Shown here: piece after piece, positions 51,840 through 61,457 of the stretch
How positions within the stretch are numbered: the first letter of the stretch is position 1
Layout of the letters: the number at the start of each line of letters is the position of its first letter
From: Gp6-AA40 sp035711805
GTDB taxonomy: Bacteria > Acidobacteriota > Vicinamibacteria > Vicinamibacterales > UBA2999
Length of the DNA stretch: 64,000 bases
Assembly (NCBI GenBank): GCA_035711805.1
Contig: DASTBV010000129.1
Coordinates: forward strand, 85,882-149,881
Direction of reading: 5' to 3'
Made by a program: the position numbers and the translations under genes
Notes under the pieces: generated by a model
What the model was told of the DNA's origin: nothing
What the model saw: only the letters and a program-made list of their open reading frames with translations
The model's database searches: none

Positions 51840-52928
51840 TCATTCGGGAAACGTCGGCGGCGCTTCATCGTGGTAACCCTCGCCCTCGAGCGCGTTCAGG
51901 AACGCTTCCAGCTGATCGAGCTCGTCGGCGGTGAGGTGCAGCGGATGTATCCGCGAATCCAGATACGGGTTCCTTTCTCCGCCGCGGTTATACCAATCCA
52001 GGACGTCACGCAGCGTGGCCAGCGACCCGTCGTGCATGTATGGCGGGTGCCGGGTGACCTCGCGGAGCGTCGGCGTCTTGAACGCGCCCAAATCGGTCCT
52101 GGATTTCGTGACGCCGAACCGGCCGTCGTCGCGGAACGTCTGAACCGCCGGATCCCAGCCGACACCAAGGTTGTGGAATGAACTGTCGCTGAAATTGCTG
52201 CCCAGGTGGCACTGATTGCACCCAGCCTTGCCAAAGAATAGCTCGTGTCCGAGCTTCACCTGTTCGGTCACCGCGGATTCGTCCTGATTGCGGCGCCATC
52301 GATCCCACCGGCTGTTCCCGCTCATGCGCGTCCGGACGTAATCGGCGATCGCGATCGAGATTTTTTCGGCAGTGATCTCGGTGCTTCCAAATGCATCGGC
52401 GAACAGCGGCCGATAGCCCTCGATTGCACCAAGCGTTCTCAGTAATCCTTCGACGGTGTTGCCCATCTCGTGTGCGCTGGTGATCGGCTGCAGCGCCTGC
52501 TCTTCGAGCGTGGCGGCGCGGCCGTCGCGAAAGAAATGTGGATAGAGGGCCGCCGCCTGGTTGACGAGAGACGGCGCCTTCCGTCGTCCGTGATGCCCTT
52601 TGATCCCGGACGACACGGGCGTCCGCTCGGAGAACGCGTGCTCCGGACGATGACAGGTGGCGCAGGCGATCGTGCCGTCCACCGACAGCCGGCGATCGAA
52701 GAACAACGAGCGACCCAGTCGAAGGCGGGACGGAGTGAGCGTCTCGAGGACGCTGGCGTCCACGTCCAGTCCGAGCGGCGGCTGGAGCCGTTCGCGAGGC
52801 GCCTCATTCTGCGGCGCTCGCTGTGCACCCGTGTCGGACGGCGGCGGGCTGCAGCCGACCAGCGCGATCACGCAGAGCGAGCACAGGACACCAAAAGGCA
52901 AGATGCTTACCAAAGGTTGGACAGACAA
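51840..52928 (-). CDS. Di-heme cytochrome c peroxidase / MauG-like lipoprotein
   Basis: 362 residues, apparent TTG start at 52928; another TTG nine codons on is possible. Lipobox VIALVGC gives a lipoprotein anchor. Two heme-c sites: CATCH near residue 90 and CNQCH near residue 236. The surrounding FFDRRLSVDGTIACATC and SRTDLGAFKTPTLREVTRHPPYMHDGSLATL segments are the usual peroxidase/MbnH/MauG signatures; the last gives the distal ligand region. Reduces peroxides or oxidises a protein in the periplasm. It is not overlapped by neighbours. Confidence 0.9.
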   Translation of the reverse strand: MSVQPLVSILPFGVLCSLCVIALVGCSPPPSDTGAQRAPQNEAPRERLQPPLGLDVDASVLETLTPSRLRLGRSLFFDRRLSVDGTIACATCHRPEHAFSERTPVSSGIKGHHGRRKAPSLVNQAAALYPHFFRDGRAATLEEQALQPITSAHEMGNTVEGLLRTLGAIEGYRPLFADAFGSTEITAEKISIAIADYVRTRMSGNSRWDRWRRNQDESAVTEQVKLGHELFFGKAGCNQCHLGSNFSDSSFHNLGVGWDPAVQTFRDDGRFGVTKSRTDLGAFKTPTLREVTRHPPYMHDGSLATLRDVLDWYNRGGERNPYLDSRIHPLHLTADELDQLEAFLNALEGEGYHDEAPPTFPE

Positions 52929-52958
52929 GATCGCAGAACGCCCCCGCCAAACGCTGTC

Positions 52959-53315
52959 TCACACGATGATCACCCGACCTCGATGACTGATTTGGTACGA
53001 CTCGTAGTGTGCGGTATCGAAGCACGTCAGTTGCATAGCATTGTCGAATACGAGCGTAAGGGTGCCATTACGTGTGCCCGAGGCTTTCGTCACCGCTCGG
53101 CCTACGAGCCGGCTTAGCGCGAGATCGAATTCAGGCACGGCTCGTGTACCACCTTGCGCTGGCGCCCCCACGGTGTCGCACGAGTATTCGCCTTCAAGCG
53201 TGAGGAAGGTCTTGTCCTCGAATTGGAACGAAAACAGATTCTCGCTCAAACAAATTTGGGCCAAAACCTGACCCACGAAAAATCCGGGATCGAAATCCGC
53301 TGGAAGTCCGTACAT
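52959..53315 (-). CDS. Small acidic protein, candidate immunity protein for the RHS protein
   Basis: 118 residues from ATG 53315, whose A follows the RHS TAG stop by one base; an ORF extending further upstream would overlap the RHS C-terminus. No signal peptide. Pattern of alternating strands (LFSFQFEDKTFLTLEGEYSC, LTLVFDNAMQLTCFD) ending in AHYESYQISHRGRVIIV. The composition, size and position directly behind an RHS gene are typical of immunity proteins. It resembles DUF6188-type proteins, but I am not sure of the family. It would protect the cell from the RHS C-terminal domain. Confidence 0.65.
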   Translation of the reverse strand: MYGLPADFDPGFFVGQVLAQICLSENLFSFQFEDKTFLTLEGEYSCDTVGAPAQGGTRAVPEFDLALSRLVGRAVTKASGTRNGTLTLVFDNAMQLTCFDTAHYESYQISHRGRVIIV

Positions 53316-53316
53316 G

Positions 53317-56300
53317 CTACTTAGGCCCCATCCCTGGTGGAAATGGTATGTGCGTGTCTTCCGGAGGCCCTTGTCTTCCCGTCCTTGGATTAATCGGATG
53401 CACTGTCCCGTCAGGGAAGGGTCTGTACCACCTCCAGTATCCATCCTTGTAGTCGTCCGTCGGAGGCATTCGACGAATTACATCATCTTTCGGGATGTCC
53501 TTGGGCGGCATCTGAGGAGGATTTGTTGGTGGCTTGAAGTTTTTCGGAGATCTCGGGACGCCGCGCGGCAACACCGGCGGGATCAGACCCGGTGGAATCG
53601 GAAGCCGCGGCAGGATCATGGGTAGCGGAAGGATCGGAATCTGGACGCACAGAATTTTTTGCAGAAGAGGTAAATCTTCACTCTTCCCAGGTTGGCATCC
53701 AGGGGGCGCCTTCATCAAAATCAAACCGCTTGGATCACGGAATCCGAGCGGATCATTTGAGACGTAGGAATGCAGGTTTTCGGTGCCTCCGGCGAATTCG
53801 ATAGGATCCTCGCTGATGAAGCGTTGAAGAGTCGGGTCGTAATAACGCGCGCGGTTGAAAAAGAGACCCGTCGCGTCGTTTTCGCGGCCAGCGAATTGCA
53901 TGGTGTTCGCGTCGCTCGTACCCGAGACCGAAGTCTTGCCAAACGGCTCAAAGCTGTATTGAGTCTGGACGGTCCCGGAAGCATCACTAAGCGCGAGAGC
54001 GCTACCCAGCGCGTCCGTCAGAAAATAGCGAGCCCCGGCACTGACGGTGCGGCCCAGCCATTCGTCAATCCCCAGCCCAGGCAAGATGTTCGCCGAGGGA
54101 GAACCGCCGATGAGTTCCTGTACGGTGTTCAGGCCGTCGTACAAGAAAGCAGTCGTAATGCTGCTGACGGTCTTGGTCCGCCGGCGACCTAGACCGTCAT
54201 ACGAGAAACTCGCACTGCCTCCTCCCCCAAGTCCGATGAGCTGATTGCGAGCGTTCCACGTATATGTTTTGGTCCCATCGCTAGTGAGATTGCCGTTCGC
54301 GTCGTAGGTGAATGAAGTGCCGCCCCACGTCGCGATCTGATTCGCCGCATCGTACGTCGCGGACGCCAGAGTCGAAGGCAAACCGGTGCGTGCCCAGGAT
54401 CCTTCGATCGCGGTTCTCCTGCCCGCGACGTTGTATGTGTATGTCAGGTTGCCGAGCGTTGTCATCCCCAGCGTGTAGTCGATTGCGGTCACCTGAGATG
54501 CGGCGTCATGTCCGTAAGTAACCGTGACGCCATTCGGCAGCGTCAACGTACTGCGGCGCCCCGCAGAGTCATACGTGAACCCAACGGTGCTCGTCCCCTG
54601 CGTGATGCCGATCAAGCGATCCGCGTTGTCATAGCTGTAGCTGACTTGCGTCTGACCCGCGACGGTCATCGACGACCGTCGTCCCGCCGCGTCGTAGGTG
54701 TAGTCGACGGTCCCCTCCGGCGTTGTTTCCTGCGTGAGGCGGTCGAGCTGATCGTAGGTCCTACTAATGGTGCCGGCGACGGAGTCGGCGATCTGGGTGG
54801 CACGGTTGCCCGCGTCGTACGTCGTGGTCGTTGTCGACGAGTCGGCGTAAGTAGTTGTGGTCAACCGCTCCAGGGGATCGTAGGTATACGTCGTGACCTG
54901 GGTTTTCCGGTCAGTGGCCTGTTGAGGATTACCGTTTGCGTTATACACGTACGATTCGGTACGGGTCAGCGGATCTGTGCGCGTCGCCACGCGATCCATG
55001 TTGTCGTACGTATAGGTCGTCGTCTGGTTTCGAGCGTCCGTGAGCGTCAGTAGATTGTTGTTCGCATCGTAGGTGAACGTCGTCTGACCGCCCAGCGCGT
55101 CGGTTGATTTGGTCAGCCGGTTCAGAGCGTCGTACTCGTACGTCATCGCCTGTCCCAGCGGATTGGTCAACCGTACGAGCCTGCCCAGCGAATCAACAAA
55201 GCGCGTCGTCGTCCGGCCCAACGGATCGGCGATCGTCGCGACGTCGCCTCCGTCGTAGGTCAACGTCGTCGTTCCTGCCGGCGTTGTGATCGTCAGCGGT
55301 TGACCATTCGAGTTGTAGGTCAAGGTCGTCTGCTGACTGAGCGGGTCAGTAATACTCGTGACGTTGCCGCTCGCGTCGTACCCGAAGGTCACTGTGTGGT
55401 TGAGCGGATCGGTGCGACTGGCGAGCTGCTTGAACGCGGGCTCATACGTGGCGGTCTCGATGACAGCATTTGCCGTTCCGGCCAGCCTGGTCGTTGACGT
55501 GATGTTGCCGAACGAATCGTAGGTGTGTTCAGTTCGCCGATTGAGCGGGTCAACCACCGCCGTCACCAGATTCGTTCCCGTCTGGCGCTCGTAGGTGAAC
55601 GTTTGTTGCTGCGTCTCGCCCAACGCGTAGGTGTCGGTCAACAGATAGCCTGCAGAGTTGTAGGTGGCCCGCCGCACGAACCCGCGCGGGTTCGTCACGT
55701 CGGTCTGCGTCACCTTTCCTGCGCCGTCGAGCGTGTAGGCGAACAGATATGTCGTCGAGTCGGTCTGCGTCTGTTTCGTGACCCGCCCGGCGGTGCTGTA
55801 CTCGTTCGTCAGATAGACGTTGCTGCGCGCATCCTTGATCGTCAGCATGCGATGCGACGTGTCGTAGGTATATTCCGTTACACCGTTCAGCGGATCGGTC
55901 ACCTTCCACAGCCGCCCCGATGTGTCGTAGGTGTACTGCACGATCCGGTTTGTTTGGTCCTTGGCCTGCGTGACCCGATGGCTGGCGTCGTAGGTCAGCT
56001 CAATCCACTTGCCGTTCGCTGAGCTGACGCGCGTCAGATCCGCGTTGCTGTCGCGTGTCAGTACGACGGTGCTACCGTATCGATCCTGGATGCGCGCAAT
56101 GGCGGCCTGAGACGAGCGAGACGCACCGAAGCCCTCCAGGAAGGTGATCCGCGTGCCGTCCTTGAGATCGAGGTTCCAACCGGTGCCGTTCCAGTAAATC
56201 TTTGACTTGAAGTACTCACTCGGAGAGCCGGTGTGCTCATATACGGCGTCGGAGAAGCCTGTTCCGGGAGAGATCCGGTCGTAGTGAACGCGACCACCGT

Positions 56301-58440
56301 CGGGCAGAATCAGATCCACGTAGTTGTACGGAGAGGTGTTTCCGGAGAGGAACATGTCGTACTGGTGGCTCGCTCCTCTGCCAAACGACCGGGCAATAGT
56401 GTCGTTCGCGCGATACGTACGCTGGATGCCAATCGGCAAAACATCCGAAAGGATCAGATCCGACACTTCAAGGGTGAACTGCCCGGTTCCCAGATGCACT
56501 GGATCCCCATCCTTACCCGGATCGGCTGGAGGTGGTCCGGGCGGAGGATTCAGACTCGGTGGCGCAATCATCGCCCCTGTGAATTCGTACAACGACACTC
56601 CCGGATTTGGCGCCACCTGACGACGGTCAGCGGTGACTGTTCCCTGCCCATAGACGTACCAACCCTTGCCGTCGCGCGGGTTGTAGTGCCAGAAGTCGAT
56701 CGTCATGCCCGCTTGGTAGCCGTGATAGTTCGGATAGACCAGCCGTGCGCCGCGGCGTTCTCCGGTTCCGGTGACGGCGACGTACGCGCCCCCCGGCTGG
56801 ATAGTGAAGTAGATCGGCACGTTCACGCCTTCCGGCAGAGGAAACGGCGTGCGGTCGATCGGAATCGGCGTGATGCTGACCTCACGGACGATGCGGCCGT
56901 CCTCGTCCGAAATCACCGTGCCAGGCGGCAGGCGCAGCTCGAGACCTGGTATCTTCGGCGTCGTGATAACGGTTTCCGCGGTTGTCGGAGACGCGATCTT
57001 CACGGCATTGGCTGTGTCGATTCTCGGCATCCAGATGGTGTAAGGCAGGACCGTCGTCCGCCCGGCGGTCACGTGCACGGCCGCCTCGAACGTTCCGTAC
57101 GTCGCCCCCCGTCCATTCGCCGTGCGGCCGTCCATCGAGAGCTCACGCCATCCGGTCGTCATCCGCTCGTTAGCCAGCAGGAAACGCCCGGTGCGGTCGG
57201 TGGTCACCGACTGTCCCTGGATTTTCAGCGTCACACCGGCGAGCGGGGTCCCGTTCAACTTCAGCACCTGCCCGCTCATTGCGGTCACTCCGGGCGCCGC
57301 CATCAACGGTGGAAGCTCCTGCCACTTCGACGCAGCCCGGTTGCTCCGCCACGTGGGCACGCCGCTTGTCTCGAACGGCTCCCAGAGTTCTTCCTCGGGG
57401 TCAGGACTGTCCAGGGTCTCGGATACGGTCGTAAACGAGACGGTCAGGAAGGGAAACGCCGTGCCGGTTGAATCGCGAAGCCCTTCCGCGGTGATCGTGT
57501 AACCGGTATTGGGTTGGAGCGGCACCGTCGGAGTCACGAACACGAGCCGGCCGCGTTCGGCGGCAACGACGGCGACGGGAACCTCACCAGCAGGACTACT
57601 GAACGTGATCGTTCTGTTCGTCACCGTCTCGACCTGCGCGGGACGGGTCAATCGAAGGGCGACCTGTGGCTGCAGCGGAACGTTGGACGCACCCTGCTCG
57701 GGGTTGGAAAAAGCAAGCGTCGCGAAGTTTTCGTCCCGTTCGGGCGCGGCGATCTGCACCATCGCCCCCGTGTCTGAATTGATCACTACGCCGGAGGCGA
57801 GCGGGCTCCTATTTGCGTCTTCGCCCGCCCAGATCTCCGTCGTTCCATCGCCAAGTAGGCGAGCGGTATGAAATGCACGGCCGCCGCCAGGCAGATTACC
57901 CAGAGGAGCGGCGGTCAGCGTGTCGATGGCAAGGACTTCGATGCTCGCCACAGGGACGCCGCTGGCGAGCCCGCCCACGAGCAGAATCCGGTTCCCGTCA
58001 ATGAGCGTGGCCGTGTGACCCGCACGCGCATTCCATTTCGCTTCACCGACGGCTGGAGCGGCCTGGCCGACGATGAGACGTTCGGCCTGGGAGACGATGC
58101 CCCGGTTGTCGCTGCCGCCGAGCACCAGCACCGTGCCGTCCGGCAGAAGCGTCGCCGAATGCCACGCACGCGGTGCGGTCAGGCCTTCGACTGGCGCGAC
58201 GGCGGCCGAACGTGGATCGCGAATCCAGCCGCCCCGCTGGACGATTCCGCCGGAGACGCCACCGAGGATCAGTTCGCGTCCGTCGGGCAGCAGGGTGACG
58301 CTGTAGCCCGCGAGGTCCGCCGGCACGCTCTGCGCCCCAACCGGCGCTCGCGGAATCAGGGCGAGAAGAGCGGCCCCGACGATTGCGATACACACCCCGC
58401 TGCGGATTCGCGTCGAGACAGACGAGAGATTCATGACCAT
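53317..58440 (-). CDS. Giant RHS-repeat protein with variable C-terminal tip (toxin-like)
   Basis: 1707 residues. ATG at 58440 or, better placed behind GGAG, the ATG at 58434. Signal peptide (residues 15-36). Kelch-like repeats (about 40-235), an Ig-like/Big domain (about 250-340), and a carboxypeptidase-regulatory-like domain (about 385-460) come first. A DUF6531-type entry follows (DPVHLGTGQFTLEVSDL, near 650). More than 20 YD repeats (about 760-1430) lead into the RHS core (about 1470-1571), ending FISEDPIEFAGG and DPLGFRDPSG. The last about 135 residues are Pro-rich, then DGYWRWYRPFPDGTVHP. Typical of secreted polymorphic toxins. Confidence 0.9.
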   Translation of the reverse strand: MVMNLSSVSTRIRSGVCIAIVGAALLALIPRAPVGAQSVPADLAGYSVTLLPDGRELILGGVSGGIVQRGGWIRDPRSAAVAPVEGLTAPRAWHSATLLPDGTVLVLGGSDNRGIVSQAERLIVGQAAPAVGEAKWNARAGHTATLIDGNRILLVGGLASGVPVASIEVLAIDTLTAAPLGNLPGGGRAFHTARLLGDGTTEIWAGEDANRSPLASGVVINSDTGAMVQIAAPERDENFATLAFSNPEQGASNVPLQPQVALRLTRPAQVETVTNRTITFSSPAGEVPVAVVAAERGRLVFVTPTVPLQPNTGYTITAEGLRDSTGTAFPFLTVSFTTVSETLDSPDPEEELWEPFETSGVPTWRSNRAASKWQELPPLMAAPGVTAMSGQVLKLNGTPLAGVTLKIQGQSVTTDRTGRFLLANERMTTGWRELSMDGRTANGRGATYGTFEAAVHVTAGRTTVLPYTIWMPRIDTANAVKIASPTTAETVITTPKIPGLELRLPPGTVISDEDGRIVREVSITPIPIDRTPFPLPEGVNVPIYFTIQPGGAYVAVTGTGERRGARLVYPNYHGYQAGMTIDFWHYNPRDGKGWYVYGQGTVTADRRQVAPNPGVSLYEFTGAMIAPPSLNPPPGPPPADPGKDGDPVHLGTGQFTLEVSDLILSDVLPIGIQRTYRANDTIARSFGRGASHQYDMFLSGNTSPYNYVDLILPDGGRVHYDRISPGTGFSDAVYEHTGSPSEYFKSKIYWNGTGWNLDLKDGTRITFLEGFGASRSSQAAIARIQDRYGSTVVLTRDSNADLTRVSSANGKWIELTYDASHRVTQAKDQTNRIVQYTYDTSGRLWKVTDPLNGVTEYTYDTSHRMLTIKDARSNVYLTNEYSTAGRVTKQTQTDSTTYLFAYTLDGAGKVTQTDVTNPRGFVRRATYNSAGYLLTDTYALGETQQQTFTYERQTGTNLVTAVVDPLNRRTEHTYDSFGNITSTTRLAGTANAVIETATYEPAFKQLASRTDPLNHTVTFGYDASGNVTSITDPLSQQTTLTYNSNGQPLTITTPAGTTTLTYDGGDVATIADPLGRTTTRFVDSLGRLVRLTNPLGQAMTYEYDALNRLTKSTDALGGQTTFTYDANNNLLTLTDARNQTTTYTYDNMDRVATRTDPLTRTESYVYNANGNPQQATDRKTQVTTYTYDPLERLTTTTYADSSTTTTTYDAGNRATQIADSVAGTISRTYDQLDRLTQETTPEGTVDYTYDAAGRRSSMTVAGQTQVSYSYDNADRLIGITQGTSTVGFTYDSAGRRSTLTLPNGVTVTYGHDAASQVTAIDYTLGMTTLGNLTYTYNVAGRRTAIEGSWARTGLPSTLASATYDAANQIATWGGTSFTYDANGNLTSDGTKTYTWNARNQLIGLGGGGSASFSYDGLGRRRTKTVSSITTAFLYDGLNTVQELIGGSPSANILPGLGIDEWLGRTVSAGARYFLTDALGSALALSDASGTVQTQYSFEPFGKTSVSGTSDANTMQFAGRENDATGLFFNRARYYDPTLQRFISEDPIEFAGGTENLHSYVSNDPLGFRDPSGLILMKAPPGCQPGKSEDLPLLQKILCVQIPILPLPMILPRLPIPPGLIPPVLPRGVPRSPKNFKPPTNPPQMPPKDIPKDDVIRRMPPTDDYKDGYWRWYRPFPDGTVHPINPRTGRQGPPEDTHIPFPPGMGPK

Positions 58441-58516
58441 CTCCGATACGTGAAGATTCCCGTTACCACCGGCCGGACCATGCCAACCGACACGTCGAGA
58501 GCCTCGAATGTGACGA

Positions 58517-60874
58517 TCACGGTGACGTGACGCTGACGTTCAGCGACCCTGTCAAGGTCCAGTCCGGATTGATGAAGACGGTGTAAGTGCCGGTCACCGG
58601 CAGCGTCTGCGTCGAGAGGTTGAACGAGCCGGCGCTCGTTGCCGTGGTGGTCAGCGTGGTGCCGTCCGGTTTGCGCAGCGTGACGGTCGTCCAGCCGATC
58701 GTGTTGCTGGTGATCTGGACGGTGACCTGCTGCGACTGCGTGCCGCTGAACGTGAACGCGCCATTCTGGCCCGGCGTCGTGATCGAGACGGTGGTCGCGC
58801 CGCCGCCGATGGTGATCGTCCCCGAGGCGTCGACCACGTCGTAGAGCGTGAGCGTGTTGTTGCCCGTGTAGGTCGAGTACGGGTTGACGAAGATGGTGTA
58901 TGTCCCCGTGGTTGGCAGGGTCACGGTGTCGATGTAGGAGCCGCTTCCCGTCCATGTTGGCCAAACGAGCGCGGTGCCGTCCGGTTTGAGGATGGACGTG
59001 TCGGCGTACGCCGTCGCATTCGTCACGCGCAGGCTGACCCGCTGATTCTGCGTGCCGCTGAAAGTGGCCGCGGCATTCTGGCCAGGGATTGTCGTGGTCA
59101 CCGTGACCGCCGAGCCGCCGGGCGTGATGGTGGTGGAGACATCCGAAGGCACGTCGTAGAGCGTGAGCGTGACGTCACCGATGTAGGTTGACGCGGGATT
59201 GAGGAAGATCGTGTACGTCCCCGTCGCCGGCAGCGTCATCGTGTCGATGAGGCCGCCGCTTCCCATCCACGACGGGCCCCACAGTGCCGTGCCGTCGGGC
59301 TTGCGAATGGTCACGTCGGAATAGGCCGCAACGTTCGTGAGCAGCAGGCTGACTCGCTGGTTTTGAGTTCCGCTGAACGTCACCGACGCGTTCTGCCCGG
59401 GCGTGGTAATCGTCACGGAGACCGGGGACCCGCCGGCAGTGATGCTCGTATTGACGTCCGCGGGAACGTCATAAAGCCTCAACGTGGCGTTGCCTGTGTA
59501 GGTGCCGGACGGATTAACGAAAACCGTATACGTCCCGGCCGATGGCAGCGTCATCGTGTCGATGAAACTGCCGGCTCCAATCCACGAAGGGCCCCAGAGT
59601 GCCGTGCCGTCGGGCTTGCGAATTGTCACGTCGGAGTACGCGGTGACGTTCGTCACGTTCAGGCTGACGCGCTGATTCAGCGTTCCCGTGAAGGTCAGGG
59701 CAGCGTTTTGACCGGGCGTGGTAAACGTGGCGGACACCGCCGATCCACCTGCCGTAAGCGTGCTCGAGAAATCGGCCGGCACGTCATAGAGCGTCAGTGT
59801 CATGTTGCCGGTATAGGTGGAATCCGGGTCGATCAGGATGGTGTAACTCCCGGTCATCGGCAGCGTGCGGGTATCGATGAACGCCCCATAGCTCGGGACT
59901 AACGTCGGCGACACCAGTACGGTGCCATCCGGGTTGATGATCGACACGTAGCTCCATCCGATGGTCACGCTCGACATGTTCAGGCTGATGCGCTTGTTCT
60001 TGACGCCGTCGAAGAGGACCAGCGCAATCTTGTTCGCCGTCGTAATCGAGTACTGCGTGGCGGTGCCGAACGAGATCCGGCCCGTCGTCTGGACGTCGCC
60101 CGTAACGAACGGCGACGGCGGAATGATGAAATCCGACGTGCTGACAGCGGTCCCGTACGGTGTTTTCACGGAGAGGCGGCCTGACGTGGCACCTGACGGG
60201 ACCGGCGCGGATATGGTTGTCGAGTTCGCCGACGCGATCGACGCCAGCGTGGTATTGAACAGCAGCTTGTTGTTGGTGAGGAGCGTCTCGAAATTCGTCC
60301 CGCTCACACTGACCGACGTGCCGCCGGACCCGGTGGTCGGCGTAAAGCTGGTGATCGTCGGCGGCGCGGGCCCGCCGCTTGTCACCGTGAACGATGTGCT
60401 GCTCGTCGCCGACCCCGACGGCGTCGTCACCGCGATGGTGCCGGTCGAGGCTCCCGTCGGAACCGTCGTCACCAGTTGATTCGCCGTCGCGGAGGTGACA
60501 GTGGCACTGGTTCCATTGAACGTGACGGTGTTACTGCTCGCAGTGGTGCTGAATCCCGTGCCGTAAATCGTCACGGTGGTTCCCACCGGTCCCACCGGCG
60601 GCGACACGCTCAGAATCTGAACGGCGCTCGTCGAGCGCGAGATGGACAACAGGTTGCCGACGGCGTCGTAGACGTACGTCGCTGACGCGCCGGACGGATC
60701 GAGCACGCCGACCAGCCGCCCGGCATCGTCGTAGACGTAGCGCACCTGACCGTGCGCGGACCGCGCGGCGAACACGGCGAGCACGGCAACCAGGAGTGCC
60801 GGCCAGGCGGTCACGCGCCTACGGGTTCTGGCCGGACGGACAAACGGACTCTCGCAATAGCGGCTGTCAGACAT
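58517..60874 (-). CDS. Exported surface protein: YD stub, IPT/TIG domains and six tandem ~97-residue repeats
   Basis: 785 residues. Signal segment near residues 22-43. A short RHS-like YD piece follows (VRYVYDDAGRLVGVLD, residues 44-59, then YVYDAVGNLLSI). Two IPT/TIG Ig-like domains cover about 85-170 and 172-255. From about 262 to the end are six tandem copies of a jelly-roll-like unit with conserved GQNAxxTFSGTQNQRVSL, TIRKPDGTALWGPSW, GTYTIFxNPxSTYTGN and LYDVPADV. These resemble pre-peptidase C-terminal (PPC) domains, which bind polysaccharide or assist secretion. It precedes the RHS gene on the same strand. Confidence 0.85.
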   Translation of the reverse strand: MSDSRYCESPFVRPARTRRRVTAWPALLVAVLAVFAARSAHGQVRYVYDDAGRLVGVLDPSGASATYVYDAVGNLLSISRSTSAVQILSVSPPVGPVGTTVTIYGTGFSTTASSNTVTFNGTSATVTSATANQLVTTVPTGASTGTIAVTTPSGSATSSTSFTVTSGGPAPPTITSFTPTTGSGGTSVSVSGTNFETLLTNNKLLFNTTLASIASANSTTISAPVPSGATSGRLSVKTPYGTAVSTSDFIIPPSPFVTGDVQTTGRISFGTATQYSITTANKIALVLFDGVKNKRISLNMSSVTIGWSYVSIINPDGTVLVSPTLVPSYGAFIDTRTLPMTGSYTILIDPDSTYTGNMTLTLYDVPADFSSTLTAGGSAVSATFTTPGQNAALTFTGTLNQRVSLNVTNVTAYSDVTIRKPDGTALWGPSWIGAGSFIDTMTLPSAGTYTVFVNPSGTYTGNATLRLYDVPADVNTSITAGGSPVSVTITTPGQNASVTFSGTQNQRVSLLLTNVAAYSDVTIRKPDGTALWGPSWMGSGGLIDTMTLPATGTYTIFLNPASTYIGDVTLTLYDVPSDVSTTITPGGSAVTVTTTIPGQNAAATFSGTQNQRVSLRVTNATAYADTSILKPDGTALVWPTWTGSGSYIDTVTLPTTGTYTIFVNPYSTYTGNNTLTLYDVVDASGTITIGGGATTVSITTPGQNGAFTFSGTQSQQVTVQITSNTIGWTTVTLRKPDGTTLTTTATSAGSFNLSTQTLPVTGTYTVFINPDWTLTGSLNVSVTSP

Positions 60875-61457
60875 AAATCAACTCACATCCAGAAGCGACA
60901 GCGGAATCGAATACGAGCGAGCACACGTCTCCCGATCGAAGTGCAACCTCCGAAAAAAGATCGAGATTGAGTTGTGGTTTCGACCTTAGGGAGACCGGCG
61001 ACGAGCGCGCATGCGCGCGCGATGTTTGTGCGACGTCAAGGAGAAACCGCTGTCATTTGCACAGCGATGAAAAAAAATTGAAATCGGCGTAGTGACCTAC
61101 ATGACACCGAGTGACACGAGCAGACAGAGACGAACACGCCGTGTCGGTGAGTGCGATCACACGACGATGTTAGTGAGCTGCTGTGCAGCATCACATCGTG
61201 TCGTCTCGTGCTTCATCGTCTAATGTGCACCACGTCGATGAACACGGCGACGTCTTTCAGTTGTGAACGCGCTCGCGAGACGAGAGGAGTTGTCGACAGA
61301 ACGTAATGAGCGCGACGTGTCTAACTGACACAAAGCGACACGATGAGACTCTTGTCACTAACTCTTGTTACCGTTGCCTAGAGTTTGATTCTTAGTGGCG
61401 ATTTCTTCTTGACTTCCAGCACACACGCTTGCAGGATGCGCGCTCCCGCACAACCCC
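60875..61457. other. 583-base divergent intergenic region, structured and lower in GC
   Basis: No coding frame with family resemblance. It holds GCGCGCATGCGCGC (61005-61018), a run of eight A, and an imperfect long hairpin at 61161-61205. Many short GACAC/GTGTC words recur from 61095 to 61345 (TGACAC, CGACACGATG, TGTCGG). Promoters for the TIG protein (minus) and PKD lipoprotein (plus) should lie here. Its length and structure suggest regulation, a small RNA or a decayed gene. Confidence 0.55.
61161..61205. ncRNA. Candidate structured RNA hairpin
   Basis: Stem parts CACGA-CGAT and ATCGT-GTCG outside, GTGA/TCAC in the middle and GCTGC-TGT-GCAGC at the tip, with one small bulge and an internal loop. 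It is self-complementary, so either strand could be the RNA. No homology known to me. Confidence 0.3.
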
